64,000 bases of DNA from Allodiplogaster sudhausi (Eukaryota > Nematoda > Chromadorea > Rhabditida > Diplogasteridae). Below, one piece after another: positions 1 to 12,305 of the stretch. The stretch spans positions 5,511,001 to 5,575,000 of the forward strand of contig CALZFC010000018.1 of NCBI GenBank assembly GCA_945643635.1. Reading direction: 5' to 3'. The first letter of the stretch is position 1, and every line of letters begins with the position of its first letter. The position numbers were made by a program, and so were the translations under genes. Under the pieces are notes generated by a model. It saw only the letters and a list, made by a program, of their open reading frames with translations, had not been told where the DNA came from and made no database searches.

Positions 1-781
1 CACTCTTTCTCTAATACTCTTATGTAGCGGGTCTCTCGGTCTCTCTCTCTCTCTCACTCACTCTCTGGCTAATATGTCCTCACTTGCATCAACGGCCGTC
101 TGGCTTCAGAGCTCTCTTCTCTCCTATATGGATCGGCCCTCTTATTGCTAGAATTTGTGCTCGATTATAAGATTGATCAGAAATATGTCTAAATGGCTGG
201 AATAAAGATGTAGTTAGATCGGTCGACTCCAAGACTTCATACTCGCATGACATCTGATAATTCTATATCACTGCGAGTTCACTGATGATAATTTCAACCA
301 TGAACGAATTCAACAAACGTATATTTGCATATTTTGTGTCATCGAAGTAAGAAAAACCGACGGAGTTTGTGTGGAAAAGAAGATGATGAAGAAGAAGAAG
401 AAGCAGGAGCCACTTGAATGCCTCGCCACCCGCCATCTGTGCTCGGCGAGCGACTGCGCGCTTTCATTGCATTTCAGTTGATAGAGAACTATGCGTGATC
501 CACGGCGACGCTTAGCGACGAAAGGACGGCTCGTATATGGTCCAAAAGCTGTTGGGAATTCTGCGGCTTCTTTGTTTCTGAAAACCAAATGATCAGAAAT
601 CTATGATCGAAAAAATAAAATTTATGGCTTTAAGCTCTTGGAATTTTATGTTTCGGAATAAGCTGATATATGTATATATATAATTTTTTTATAACTTTTC
701 AAATTCGATAATTTGACCACAAATTTTCACCATCATAGAACGATGAACATATGTATAATTCAGGCAAGGACGTTAAAACTG
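1..781. other. No gene recognised; CT-rich start
   Basis: The first 60 bases are a CT-rich tract. The rest is AT-rich with short open frames on both strands that show no family motif, signal peptide or splice pattern. I see no CYNW-stalk exon here although a partial copy follows downstream. Confidence 0.5.
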
Positions 782-853
782 TGTAGTTGTGGTGCAGTGG
801 ATAAACTGTCTGAATGAAACTTTTTTATGTCGTGAGTTCGATTCCTCATCGAC
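782..853 (+). repeat. tRNA-like (SINE-type) fragment
   Basis: A stretch resembling a degenerate tRNA: an A-box-like TGGTGCAGTGGATAA near 790 and a B-box-like GAGTTCGATTC near 834, about 30 bases apart. It cannot be folded into a good cloverleaf by eye because the anticodon region is a run of T, so a tRNA-derived SINE head or tRNA pseudogene is more likely than a working tRNA gene. Confidence 0.4.
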
Positions 854-975
854 TCTTCTTCTCCCTGGTGAGTACCTCCATTTTTATTTAGAAAATAAGC
901 AGATAAAATACCTCACACTTTCCCGAGCTAAACTGCTGTTAACAAGTTATGTTATACGTGCTTTATAACTTGGAC

Positions 976-1621
976 CAGCCGCGCGATTAATCTTACGTTG
1001 TGTCAATGACACGTCGTCGACAAACAGTCACGACCAATTTGAATGTCATTGACACCGGTCAATGACAGAAAACGAAACCGCCTATCTTAATACACATGGG
1101 TCGCGACCTGTCCAGCATGTGTCATTGACACGGTCATGACCGCAGAGTAATAATTTGGTGGTCATGTCCACTCGGCCGCCACCCATGGTCATGACCAAAG
1201 CGAGATAGTACAGATTTGTGAGAGATGCAGAGCGACACGCTCATGGATATGACTGTGGGTCATGACCAAATTCACCATTTCGACTGAATGCATGACCGAA
1301 TGTCCACTTTATACAGTAATTTTTAATAGCGTTTTGTACAGGATGCTTTGGCAAATAGTAATATTCACCCACTCACCAATAGGCCGCTTTCACCCAAACG
1401 CATTGTTGTATTCTTATAACGGATTTGAGGATATTCATCAAGTTATGATAGTTAAGTTTGAATTTTCAATTTGCGATAATCAAAGGGCTAGGCACCAGAT
1501 CTCCAGATATTGCAAAATACTGGTCAAGACCAGTGTCAGTGACATGGGCATGACCAAAAACGGTCGTGACTGTTTGTCGACGACATGTCATTGACACAAC
1601 GTAAGATTAATCGCGCGGCTG
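976..1621. mobile_element. MITE-like element with 60-bp terminal inverted repeats
   Basis: Both ends carry the same sequence in opposite orientation, starting CAGCCGCGCGATTAATC (976-1035 and 1562-1621), with about one mismatch in 60 positions. The 646-bp element has no coding capacity for a transposase; its interior repeats the palindromic word GGTCATGACC and GTCAATGACAC variants. No clear target-site duplication is visible at the edges. It lies where the first exons of the CYNW-stalk copy at 2413 would be expected, because the sequence directly after it matches the intron 2 region of another copy. Confidence 0.85.
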
Positions 1622-2412
1622 CTTTCCGGGAGAATGGATATTTTCTTCAGGCTGTCCACGCGAATATAAGAAACCGAAACAAAGTGGGAACTCTTAGTAC
1701 TACTTTTGATTATTGTTATTCGACCTCGGGCGGAAGCCAAATAGACGGTATTTAAATTCAAGAGCAAAAAAGGAGCCATTTTCTCCGGAACGCAATGGAA
1801 TAAGGGTTTTTCTACTTTTATTAGAGTTTGAGAAGTCATGAAAATTTGTCAGTAACTCAATTAGCTAATTAGCTATTTTTTACGCTTAGGGTGGAAATAT
1901 GTAAATTTATTCAAATTAGTACTTTTGAATTTTTGTTCAATAATGGGCCTGCGTGTCCACGGAGAATGGGGACATTAGGTGTCATAGTGGTAACAATAAG
2001 CCGGACTTGTGTTAGGGGGCCATAGAGGGACCCAAAGGGTTTGAGGGTGAGGGTTCCAAAATTGTCCTTAAAAATTCCGACCCTAACTGGTTATTTGAAA
2101 TAGCCAGGGCACTGGGCAACCTATATATGTATGTATGTATATGCAGGGTCTCTTGGCGGTATGAGCTATCTAGATGGCTCTGTTCTTTTGTATGTCCGTG
2201 GAAGTAGCATAAATTAGAGTCTCCGAACTACTCCTATATTTCCATGACTCGTCTATAATTTGTTGGGACGCCAGAAGGCCGTAACATTAATATGTATAAC
2301 TACATTCTATGTAAGTACATATGTAATCTAAAGATCATTTTTCTTATAATTTTAAAACCAAAATAATGGCCATTTTAGTGTTTGCCTCCAATTTTTTTCC
2401 AACACGTTTCAG
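1622..2412 (+). other. Relict intron 2 of a CYNW-stalk copy
   Basis: Bases from 1622 to about 1850 match 10060-10275, which lies between exons 2 and 3 of the copy at 9592. The match includes the shared words GGATATTTTCT and GCGGAAGCCAAATAGACGG. So this is intronic sequence of a copy whose exons 1 and 2 are missing upstream. The remainder, to 2412, ends in the acceptor TTTCAG of exon 3. Confidence 0.6.
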
Positions 2413-3547
2413 AGTCGATGAACGGCACCTTCAACAGACTATCGTGTTATTGTGGAGAAAAAGCAGATCTTGATGATGACTGCTATCTGAACCTGGCTGC
2501 GACCACTTCATTCAAAATCGCAAATTTAAGGACAGAATGAATATTCCAGTTTATGAGGTTATCCCGCCACTCCAAAGGGACAATAGTGATCGAAGACACA
2601 TATAATTTAAAAAAAAAAAGGAATTTTAATATCAACGTTGAAGATGTAAACTCTATCACAATTTGTGACATTAGGCGATGGAAGCGCTTAAAAAGCCAAT
2701 TCCAACGACCGCGACTTCCACTCTTCCCATGCTTTCTCACTGTTTCCTATTTTACAAAAACTACACATCTGAAATTTGTACAGCGGTTATTAATTAAGTT
2801 AAATTAAAAGAAATGATTTTAAATTATACATATTATTATAGCGTGACAACGACGATTTCCTCTACAACCACGCCAACCACGACACCGACAACGACTTCGG
2901 AAGCCTTGACGTTAGCAAATATGTTCTGCAGTCTCATTTATAATACAGTTAAATGCTTGTCATATTCCAATATACTGTAAAATATGAATTGTAATTGATA
3001 TTGACAGATTTTTCATGTTATAATTGTAAAATTTTTCTTATTGGTAAAAGTATTTAAGAGTGACACGACATAAGATCAAGTTGGATTTTTTGGACAACCT
3101 AGTTGTCTGCAACGTTATTGCTTCAACTTTCAGCTCAATGGCCCCGACTTCCTTAGGCGATTCTGCAGCCACTAAGAAGTTAGTTGGAAAGTTCCAGCGA
3201 TTATAGTAAAAATAAACAGATTAATTTTCTATTTTATTATTAAAACATTTGACATTTTAGCGAGACTATTCCCCAAACTGAAGAACTGCCCTATTTGGCG
3301 TCTATCACCACGTCTCCGGTAAGAATAACTATTTAGAAAACATATGTAATCGATTTTCTACAAAGTTATCTTAATACAACAGAAGGCGATATTTGTTTAA
3401 AGTCCTTTTACGAAGTTAAAATTGACAATTTCCTTTCCAGTTCTTCTGGTTTTTGCCGTTGTTCTCTGCGCATTCACCGTGAACTTTTCTCTGGCTGTCA
3501 TTTGTCGTTTCTTCTACGCAGTCCGAATTATTCTCTCCTCTCCATAA
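2413..3547 (+). pseudogene. CYNW-stalk family copy 1, 5' truncated
   Basis: Exons 3 to 8 of the family are recognisable and exons 1-2 (signal peptide and CYNW domain) are absent. Exon 3 begins at 2413 with the conserved NG.F..L.C.C and DDCYLNLAA words, but the usual Trp of the EW start is Ser and the frame meets TGA at 2538. A Thr-rich stalk exon follows near 2843, then short Ser/Thr exons, then ETIPQTEELPYLASITTSP near 3262-3318. The last exon starts at 3441. In the phase dictated by the preceding exon it stops after 13 codons, whereas a shifted frame encodes a hydrophobic helix ending SSP at 3547. The same shift is present in copy 5. This is most likely a non-functional copy. Confidence 0.75.
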
Positions 3548-4426
3548 GAGAAAATTAAACGTGTTACTTTATGTGCTTATTTGTCGAGACAAGGCATTGG
3601 GGTTTGGTTGGAAGCTTATGAAACAAAAACCGTTGATATCCAAGCAGTACTTCACAATTTACATCGTTTGCATTTAAAAGAGCTGTTTCGAAATCAAACT
3701 TTGATACCTACATAGTTTAGATCTTACAGCAAAAGAACTGTACATGAAAGTGCTGATTTTGCATAATACATACGCCTTATTATAAATGTTAGTGTTATCA
3801 CATCTATTTATTTGTGTACGAGTAAATAAGTAAATCGATTTATATTGCATTAGTGTGTGAAGAGCTCGAGGTTCTTGATCTTGGAAGTAACTGAACTTAG
3901 GATTAAATGAAATAAGTACGAGCACAAGTTGAAACCTCTTCTCCTACAATGTCAATCGGTGCGCAAGAATTGATTGATGGGATTTGCCAAGTTTCAGATG
4001 TGTTTTTCTTTCAACGGATGCCCATTACCTGAAGGTCGTAGCTGTTGCCAAAAGCATGATTCAAGAAGAAACTGAAATATTGCCCGTACTTGGCCCTTTT
4101 GCTTGATAAGCGGCGAGTAGTCTCCGTACAGTGATCGCCGGTAGCGGAAACCGGACGACTGAGAGGAAGAGAGAGAGAGAGAGAGATAGAGAGAGCAAGA
4201 ATGGGGGAATGATGATGAGTGCCTGAAAAGGGTGGGTTGAGTTGGTATAATATGTAATACATAAAGAAGCAAAAGTAGAGATATAGAGAGAAATGGGGAC
4301 GAATTGAATGAGAAAGAAAGTGAGAGGGAGAGACATTAAGAAAACGAAACTGATATAACCCGTTTGACGATCACGTTATAAGCTTACAACCAACTTTTAT
4401 CCAAAAAATCAAATTCTGTCATGCTT
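3548..4426. other. Intergenic, no gene seen
   Basis: No exon of a recognised family. A GA/CT-rich patch lies at about 4160-4340. Open frames here are products of that low-complexity patch. Confidence 0.5.
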
Positions 4427-5794
4427 CACACAGAGAAGGATGTTACGTGGAGCGTAACATTGGAACATAACAATAATGTTATTGAAATGCACCGGAACAT
4501 CTCATGTAGCTCTGGACGTTACATTTAATGCGCAACCCGAAATGTTACGCGCGACGTAACATGCAGGGTTTAACAAAAATGTTACGTTTGCCCTCGGCGG
4601 GGAGCACTTGCTCTTAAGCCACGCCCCTTCACATCTTTATATCCGCTCACAGATAAAATGCAGCTGGAAACACTGGTTTTTAGGCATATTTATTATACTT
4701 TTAAGCATATTTATTATACAAAACCCTTTATTACACTAAACAAAATATGCTTAAGAACGTGAGAGCAGCAGAAGCCACCCGCAAGGGCATATAACATGAA
4801 AAATGCTTGAAAAACAGTCTAATAAATTAGAAAAGTCCGAAAATGAGCTAAAAGCATACATATCGTTATCCTACAAGTAATACAAAAACTGCAAAAGTTG
4901 AAAAACTGGCTAACCTGGTTTGTAGAGTCGTGTTGGCGTCGTCGTCGTTGTATCTGGAATTAGAACTGAAATTTTTGCTCCCGCCCGGACCCGAACCACC
5001 ACCCCGCGCTCCACGCACCCAAACCACAACCACCCCACTACCCGCCCCCGCGATCTGAATGTTGAAGAACTTATCCAGATGAAAAGGGCGGTGCCCATAG
5101 AGAACGTTGAGAAGAGAATGGAGAGAGAGAGACAGAAAGAGGAAAGAGACAGAGTAAGAGAGAGAGAGAGAGAACTAACTCTACGAACTCGGTCTATCCA
5201 TCTGTGCCAATTTAGTTGTAAGAGCCAAAAGGTTTTTCGAGAGTTTTACTGCTCAACGTGACCTATGTTGCGTCTCTCTCTATCCTACATTGTTCTACAG
5301 TAAAAGGCGGTTCTTTTGAGCTATTTAATGTTGTATAAAAGTAATTCTGAACCTCATCCGAGTTCTGAGAACATATATGTGAACACTGTTCGTGATGTCA
5401 GGAGTTGGCCGTGTGGCAAAAGTTGGATCCCTCGCTTTTGTGCGTGTAATCAAACCGCTCAATTGGTGTTTGAATGCGAGCCCTCTCAGAGATGACGAAC
5501 ATTCAGGAGGCAGATTGACGGGCATTAAGGTTGTTCCAGGAAGCAGCTCTTTCCTTGGCAGCGACCCCGTGACGACAGGTGACAGGCACCTAAAGGTGTC
5601 CCAGGGTGGCGTCTTCCTCGCTCTTGTACGCAAACTTGTAAGTGCAAGAACAACGCTCAACGTGACTTTTACACATCTCTCTGTACCTCATTAGAACCGC
5701 CTTTCTGGCCAGAATGTAATGACATAGAGAGAGAGTCACCTTTCGGTCTCTTTGTAGTGTTCGCATCAAAAGCGAGAGACCTGTCCTGGTACCT

Positions 5795-5815
5795 GTCGAG
5801 AGAGAGAGAGAGAAA

Positions 5816-5857
<42 letters not shown>

Positions 5858-6115
5858 CCAGACAGGCCGAGCGAGAGACAGACGAGAGACATGCATAGAG
5901 AGAGAGAGGGAGGGAGAGAAAGAAATAGAGAGAGAGAGAGACAGAAAGACAGAGAGAGAGAGACAGCGATAGACAGGCAGCAAGAGAGACAGACAGACAG
6001 ACAGACATACCGAGAGAGGGAGTGAGAGACAGAGATACATACAGAGAGAGGGGGGAGGGAGAGAAAGAGAGAAAGAGAGAGAGACAGAGAGAGAGAGGGA
6101 GAGAGAGAGATATAA
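5795..6115. repeat. (GA)n / (GACA)n microsatellite
   Basis: About 320 bases dominated by GA dinucleotides with interspersed GACA and GGGA. A smaller similar tract sits at 5115-5175. The long Ser/Leu-rich frame on the opposite strand is an artefact of the repeat. Confidence 0.92.
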
Positions 6116-6486
6116 ATAAGTAGAGTTACTAATTGCGAGAGAAGGGGAGAAAACAAGAAATGAAGAGAGATTGAAAAATCACTGTGTCCAAGACTCTTTC
6201 ACAGTTGATTTTGCAGTTTCTGCCGATCGATAAACTTTTAAAGTTGTATGTCAATATCACTGTCTCTTTGGAACAGAGCAATTAATTCATTCTGCTAAAA
6301 AGGTCGGAAAGACACTTGCGCACTTGACTCATAAAAATAAAATAAAGGTAACATTTGGAGCATGTTGACCCAGCTGACCTCAGATGGCACAATTGAACGG
6401 GATACTGTAGTTTTTCATGTAAAATAAAACGCGCAAAACATGTTGGGAAAACGTTGACCACATGTGGGTTTGAACCCCTAAACCCC

Positions 6487-6541
6487 TAAGTGTCGCCGCT
6501 CGACGTTGCTTAACTCGCCAGATCGGACGTGATCGGTACTT
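6487..6541 (-). ncRNA. 5S rRNA-like fragment
   Basis: Read on the minus strand, the sequence contains CGTCCGATCTGGCGAGTTAA followed by GCAACGTCGAGC and then ACTT. This is the conserved core of eukaryotic 5S rRNA (the stretch spanning internal control region boxes). The flanks do not continue as 5S, and a B-box-like GGGGTTCAAACCC follows. It is therefore a 5S fragment, possibly the head of a 5S-derived SINE, not a complete 5S gene. Confidence 0.5.
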
Positions 6542-7147
6542 CGCTCTTTGGAGGAGGCGCTCTCCCTGCGCTCGCCGCCTTTCCGGCCAAACATAACATT
6601 TTTGTGCATGCCCAAATGTAACGCTCCACGTATCATCCAGGTATTTACAAAAAATGTTACGTTTTTTTTCTTAAGAGGAGGCGACGCTCACCAGAGCGAA
6701 AACATCAAATGTTTTTCTCAGCGTAACATCTCCACGTAACATTTTTCCATAACATTTTTTGTGCATAACATTTTTTTCTGTGTGTTGCATATTTTTGGAT
6801 CGGATCTGTTTAAAGATTACAAGTCCAGCTCCGCTCGTCAGTGGCGAGTAGTCTCCTCTATCACGGCCGAGTGCCAAATCCGACAAGAGCTATATTCGGT
6901 TTATCAAATTTTTATTTGCATCAAATCATAGCTATTTTTGAGCTCATGGATCCATTCCTGAAAATTAACAACTTTCAAGATTTCAACTACGAAACATATG
7001 TAAGTCTCGGGTTCTTTTATCATCCATGTATGAATGTACTTTTTCCATCTTTTAGTAACGCACTTTTTCATTTTTTTTCATTAATCTCTTTTTTCCAAAT
7101 TTAAATGTTCAAAAGTTCAGTAAGACATTTGAAAAAAAACAAAAGGC

Positions 7148-7270
7148 TTGATCACTTTACCCGACAGCCTGCTCGGTGCTCGGTTGGCTCCTGCTATTCT
7201 CTTCTCCTTCTTGCTCTCCTTCCCTCTCCTCCCCTTCTCTCTCTTTCCCTGCCTTGCCGTCCCCAGTCCG
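7148..7270 (+). promoter_or_regulatory. Conserved leader upstream of CYNW-stalk start codons
   Basis: A shared block precedes the first exon of several copies: ACTTCACCCGACTGCCTGCT, then CTCGGTTGGCTCCTCCG, then a pyrimidine-rich tract rich in CTCTTTCTC up to the start codon. It is seen here (with changes) and at about 9462, 14582, 17078, 47945 and 54333 on +, and in diverged form around 32840 on -. It is probably the 5' untranslated leader with adjacent promoter sequence, or a trans-splice acceptor with its polypyrimidine tract. Confidence 0.5.
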
Positions 7271-7652
7271 AAGTTGCATCTCAAGATCTTCTTCATCGTG
7301 CTCCTCTGCGTGGGTGCATTTGCACACGGAGAATGCGAAAACAACGATCTGGTGTTCTCGAAGGTTAGGAATAGCGGAAAACAAAGAAGAAATGATCGCT
7401 GACAAATAATTATTTCTTTATTTGTTCGATCATAACTTTAATTAAATAACATTATCAAGTTTAATGTTTGAATGTGATCTACTCAATTTTAATTCTATTC
7501 CTAACCTCAGAGGATGTGCTACAACTGGAGGAATGGCTACGAATGCAAAGTGTCCTGCGAACATTCCCTTTAATCAGCAGTGCTTGCACATGTTCGTGGA
7601 CCCAACGAATGCTCGGCAGAAATGCTCTTCCTTGTCGCTGACTGCTTTTTGG
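7271..7652 (+). pseudogene. CYNW-stalk family copy 2, start lost and frameshifted
   Basis: Exon 1 (7271-7363) aligns codon for codon with the signal-peptide exon of other copies (LHLKIFFIVLLCVGAFAHGEC), but the start codon is AAG instead of ATG. Exon 2 (7511-7652) begins RMCYNWRNGYECKVSC and then runs into TAA. A one-base shift restores the family words QQCLHMFVD and ARQKC, so there is an indel just after the KVSC codons. No exons 3-8 follow before the next copy. It is a 3'-truncated relic of a tandem duplication. Confidence 0.8.
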
Positions 7653-9461
7653 GTTAGAATTAGAGTGAATCCTCCCTGTCAACGGTCAATCTGCCCCGGT
7701 TGAATTGGCGCGTGCGAGCGCAGAAAGCACTGATGCTATTTGGTTTTTGGCCTGGGCAGTTTGTATGCAAGTTCCTTGGTATACCTAATATTCTTCTACC
7801 AGGATGCCTTCATTCTTTGATCCGTGAATCTTAAGTCTATTTGAATATCTCGTCTGTACGACCACTGGGGACCGAGAAACAAACACCTCTAAACTGCTTT
7901 TTTTTTAGTGTAACGCCCTTCCTACTAACAATCAGGGGTGGCCGGCAAGTTTCAGCACAATTAAAAAAAAATATTTTTGCCGTCTTTGGGGCAGCCTCTT
8001 TCGGATCACAATTCATGCAAAAGTAAACATATTTCCAAAAAAAAAAATTTAAACACAAGCAATGAGAGATGGGATGACTTACATACAATTAGAGAGGCTA
8101 AAATGGCCAGGAGAGTTGAAATAGATTTAGGTTGAGTGAGATACATAGTTGTTCTTTGAATGCTCGATATAAACGGGAACTTGATGAGACATTTTGTGTC
8201 CGTTTCATTTGAGAAAAAGGCATTTCGAGATTAATAAAATTAATATTTTTATACTTAATGGATATAATTAAGAATATTTTTTGATTCACGGAATGCGACT
8301 CTAAACACACACAAGAGCTTGGTAAGGGTGCCATCAAAAAAAAATCACAAGAAGTATAAAAAGCAAAAATAAGTCTTAAGAGAACTAGATTTTGATGTGC
8401 GATAGCGTTTTGCCTTTTGAATTTACTTATCTTTCGAGAATTACGCCTCTCTTTAAACGAGAAATGAACACGAAAACACCTACCACGATGATCCTTACGC
8501 ATCCGATGCATTCTAATAGCAAATTCTGTTTTTAAGGAAATAATTAAATCTCCAGTCTCGAGAATCTAGTGGAGTCAAGTGAATTTCATGCTAGTCCATT
8601 CGGGCTATTTATGCTCATTAATGAAAATGTCAGTCTTATCGACGGAGGACGAACGTTAGATCAGCAAAAGTGAACTCTGATATGAAAGATTGTTGAACAT
8701 TTGTATGCTTATACACGAGAGTTCGTCGTACATTCTTTAGCGAATATAATGAACGATTACCGCTGACAAGCGATGGAAGAGAAATAGTGTTCAAAAGCAC
8801 AAGAGTATTTAGTGTAATGGTGGAGAATCTTTGCCTGCTTCTCACCACTGTTCTACGTTACTGTTCCACGAACGAAACTTCATCGCAGGGTCGTTCATCA
8901 TGTTTTCTTTAATATTTCGCTATTTGTATGCTTTTCTTATTTATTGTCATAAAAACACTACCTTTTATTTGTTTTCACAGGGCACGATACCGTAAGTCTC
9001 AAGGAGCCGCGGCCTTTTCGACGAGAGTGGACTTGCCGTGAAATCAGTCGTGCAGATTACACAGCCGAACCATGCCAGTCAATGGACGAAACTGATGCTC
9101 TTCTTATATCGCTCCCTGCCGGCCGAAGTGTTAAATAATTCTTTAAAGGATGTTTTGCCTAACAATTCAAAATAGGCATTTGACCCATGAAATATCCCGT
9201 GCGTAACAACCCGTTTTGTATTACATTTTGAATTAGGGACGGAGAAGGGCAAGTGGCACAAAAAAACAATCAAAAAGAAAATTTTTTTTATTGGGCTTAT
9301 GCACGTTGAAAGTAAAGAACATTCATCATATGAGAAAAAGATAACGTTTCACCAAGTTGTGTTACGTGCAAATAGAAATTTATAATGTTCATACCAATAC
9401 GATTTTCAGGAGATCTTCATTTTAAAAAGTTAATTTTTTCAGGTAAAATGATTCTCGCTCA
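7653..9461. other. Spacer between copies 2 and 3, partly duplicated
   Basis: From about 8640 to 9460 this sequence is a diverged repeat of 13740-14580, the region upstream of copy 5. Shared words include GCTTATACACGAGAGTTCGT and GTGTAATGGTGGAGAAT. I see no exon in it. The open frames in it are not conserved between the two duplicates. Confidence 0.6.
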
Positions 9462-9591
9462 CTTCACCCGACTGCCTGCTCGGTGCTCGGTTGGCTGCTC
9501 CGATTCACCTTCTCCTTCTCTCTCCTCCACTTCTCCTTCTTTCTCTCTTTCTCTGCCTGGACGTCCCTCGTTCCTCAAGACCTTCTTCATC

Positions 9592-11913
9592 ATGCTTTTC
9601 TGCCTGGGTGCATTTGCAGAAGAAGAATGCGAAACCGGTTTCTTGTATCCCTTCAGTGTTAGAAATAGCGAGAAAACGGAAATGATGGCTGACAAATAAT
9701 TATTTCTTTATTTGTTCGACCTAAACTTTTATCAAATAACATTGTCAATTTTAACGTTTAAATTTGATCTACTCCAAACTTCAGAGGAAGTGCTACAACT
9801 GGAACAATGGCCACGAATGCAAAGTGGACTGCGGATTTCCTAAGGCCAAGCAGTGCTTGCACATTTTCGTGGAGCATTGAAGCTTCGGCAAAGCTGCAAT
9901 TCCGCATGGCGACAGGACCCACATTGCCTTTTAGGTTAGTTTAGTGTGAATCCTCTCTATCAGAGATCAATCTGCCCCGGGTAAATATATTTTAAATTTA
10001 GACTAACAAACGTTCAGGGGCTTGGGAATTTTAACGAAATTAAGACGGTACAATTACCGGGAGATTGGATATTTTCTCCAGGCTCTTCACGCGAATATAA
10101 GAATCCCAAAAAAATTCGGAACTTTAGTTCTACTTTTGATTATTTTTATTCGAACTCGTGCGGAAGCCAAATAGACGGTATTTATATTCAAGAGCAAAAA
10201 TGGATCCATTCTCCCCGGACAGCAGAGGAATAAGGGATTTTCTACCTTTATTAGAGTTTGAAAAGTCATGAAAATTTAAAAAAAAAAGTCTCAATTAGCT
10301 TATTAGCTATTTTCTTACACATAGGGTGGAGAAATGTAAATTTATTAATAATAATAATTTATAACACCAAAAATGATTTGATGAGACCACACTTGCATTA
10401 TAAAAAAAGAGGAAGAATATTTAGACTGAGGATACGGAAAACAAAGGGAAAATAGAAGGAATGTATCCTTTTGAAATGCTGTGCAGATTATTTGAACATT
10501 AACCAAGGAGCAAAACAGTGCAAATTGTAGCATTGATATGTACAACTACATATATGATTTATACAATCATTTTTCTTCTATTTTTGATACCAAATAAAAT
10601 ATTTTTAGTGTATCGAAACAACTTTTCCCTAGATTTTTTTTCAAAGACATTTCAGAGTGGAAGAACAGGAATGTCAGCAGAGCAGAATGTTTGTGTGGAT
10701 CTGGAAATGAGAAGGTTGAGGACGACTGCTATCTGAACTTGACTGCGATCCCCAACCTGATCGCGCGTCTCAACCAATTCATTCCCAATCGCGGTGTTAA
10801 CGAATCGCAGACGGGCGCGGAGAGGTTTCCCGTTCATGAGGTTATCGTCAACAATTATCGTTTGAATTCGCGCTCATGCCTAATATTAATTAGGTTTTTT
10901 TTACAAAAGAAATATCCATATTATGAGGGACAACAGAAGTAAAGTTCAAATAACTCATTCTTGCGAAAGATTAAAAGAGATTAGCAGAGATTAGTAAAGA
11001 ATGATCTCGCTCAAAAAGTGATAATCCCTTATTCATAGAATAAAAGAACATACATGCATATGTATGTCACTCTAATCGTAATTTGAAGAAGTGAGCATAC
11101 AATTGTTTTTGAAACACTAGGTGATGGAAGCCCTTAAAACGCCAATTCCAACGACTACGACTTCCACTCTTCCAACGACATTCGGAATATTTTTCACCTT
11201 TTTTTTATTTTACAAAACAAAAGAATAAATAAAAATAAGTTAAAAGAAGTTGAGCTGCTATAATTTATATATTTGCAGCTCAGCAACGACGACCGTCACA
11301 GCAACTTCGGAGGCCCTGACGTTAGCAAATTAACAAATAAGTTCTTGCATTCTTGCATACATGTCCCGCCAAGAAAGCAATTGTTAAGCAACAGAAAATG
11401 ATTTACGTAAACAAAAATATACTTTCCCAGCTTTTAGGACTTCAGCCGTCACGGAAATTGACAGCAATTCGATCACTTCCTCTTCAGCGCCTGATGAGAA
11501 GTAAGATGAAATGCCAAAAGTTTAATATAGCAACTTTTTAAAATTACTTTTTAAAATCGCAGTAACATAAAAGAGAGCCGAATTAAGAAGAACATTTATA
11601 GAAATTCACTAATTACTTTTTCAGTTCATCTCTTAAACAAGAAGAATCACTGCCGCACCTGAAGCCAATCTACGAGTCTCCGGTAAGCGATTCTTAAATA
11701 ATATTTAAAGACAGTTATGTTGTCATCTATTTTTACTAGAATCTATATTTTCTTGAATTCTGAGATAAAATTTGGTTTCCAACCCGCACGAATGAAAAAT
11801 TCCCTGCTCAGCTCTTCTGGGTTGGCATGGTCTTCTTCGCATTCGCTCTGCTCACTTTTCTGGCAGCCGCTGCGATTCTCTGCTACAGAATCGGAAGACT
11901 TCTCTCTTCATAA
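9592..11913 (+). pseudogene. CYNW-stalk family copy 3, damaged 5' half, intact 3' half
   Basis: Eight exons can be aligned. The family start codon is removed by a small deletion; the first ATG left (9592) lies inside the former signal peptide and gives MLFCLGAFAEEEC up to 9657. Exon 2 (9785-9934) starts RKCYNWNNGHECKVDC and hits TGA at 9878. Exon 3 (10656-10840) is open. Stalk exons lie near 11122, at 11279-11320, 11438-11500 and 11625-11682. The last exon (11812-11913) is open and encodes a clear helix, LFWVGMVFFAFALLTFLAAA, with tail RIGRLLSS. An AATAAA follows near 11955. The exon beginning near 11122 lacks a GT donor where other copies have one. Likely a pseudogene, although the 3' half could still be read if spliced to another 5' end. 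Confidence 0.8.
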
Positions 11914-12305
11914 ATGCGACTAACTTCTCCTTCTTTTGTGTGACTTCGTACAGAAATAAAAATGCACTTCAATTTCGAAGACAATTTATTCATCGTCCAT
12001 ATTATTTGAAAGCCAATATGGAGCGGCAGCTCGATTGGAAAGAATCATTTCGATATAGTAAAAAAAATTTTAAAAGGGAAAATTTTTTGAAAACAAGCAT
12101 TAATTTTGTTTAGTTTCCTAAATTTCAAAACTATCATAACGAGATTATTACACGTAGAAAACAGGTAATGAACATCTAATCTATGAGAGGCGGGCAACCT
12201 CTTTTCATTATTCACTATTCTCCAAGAACAAAACAACTGAAATTTTAACAGCGGTTATAAAATAAATAACATAAAAAGAAAATAGTTTAAATTATATTAT
12301 TGCAG

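Larger units (their letters stand above)
4427..6784. repeat. Region bounded by inverted CACACAGA ends with GTTACGT words
   Basis: The left edge reads CACACAGAGA (4427) and the right edge TTTCTGTGTG (6775-6784). Inside each edge there are multiple copies of GTTACGT or its complement ACGTAAC (4440-4590 and 6600-6765). This looks like one transposon with related termini or two related MITEs in opposite orientation. The middle holds (GA)n and a 5S-like fragment. No transposase frame was found and no target-site duplication could be fixed. Confidence 0.4.

Noticed and set aside
310..588. 92-codon minus-strand frame
   Set aside because: No motif, no splice partner, and half of it is a Phe run from a GAA repeat.
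782..853. Functional tRNA gene
   Set aside because: A/B boxes are only approximate and stems do not pair well by eye; likewise the tRNA-like pieces in the foldback arms and the GGTTCGATCC word at 57299.
5590..6156. 188-codon Leu/Ser-rich minus-strand frame
   Set aside because: Entirely due to the (GA)n tract; the same holds for long frames at 24192-24824 and 50194-50779.
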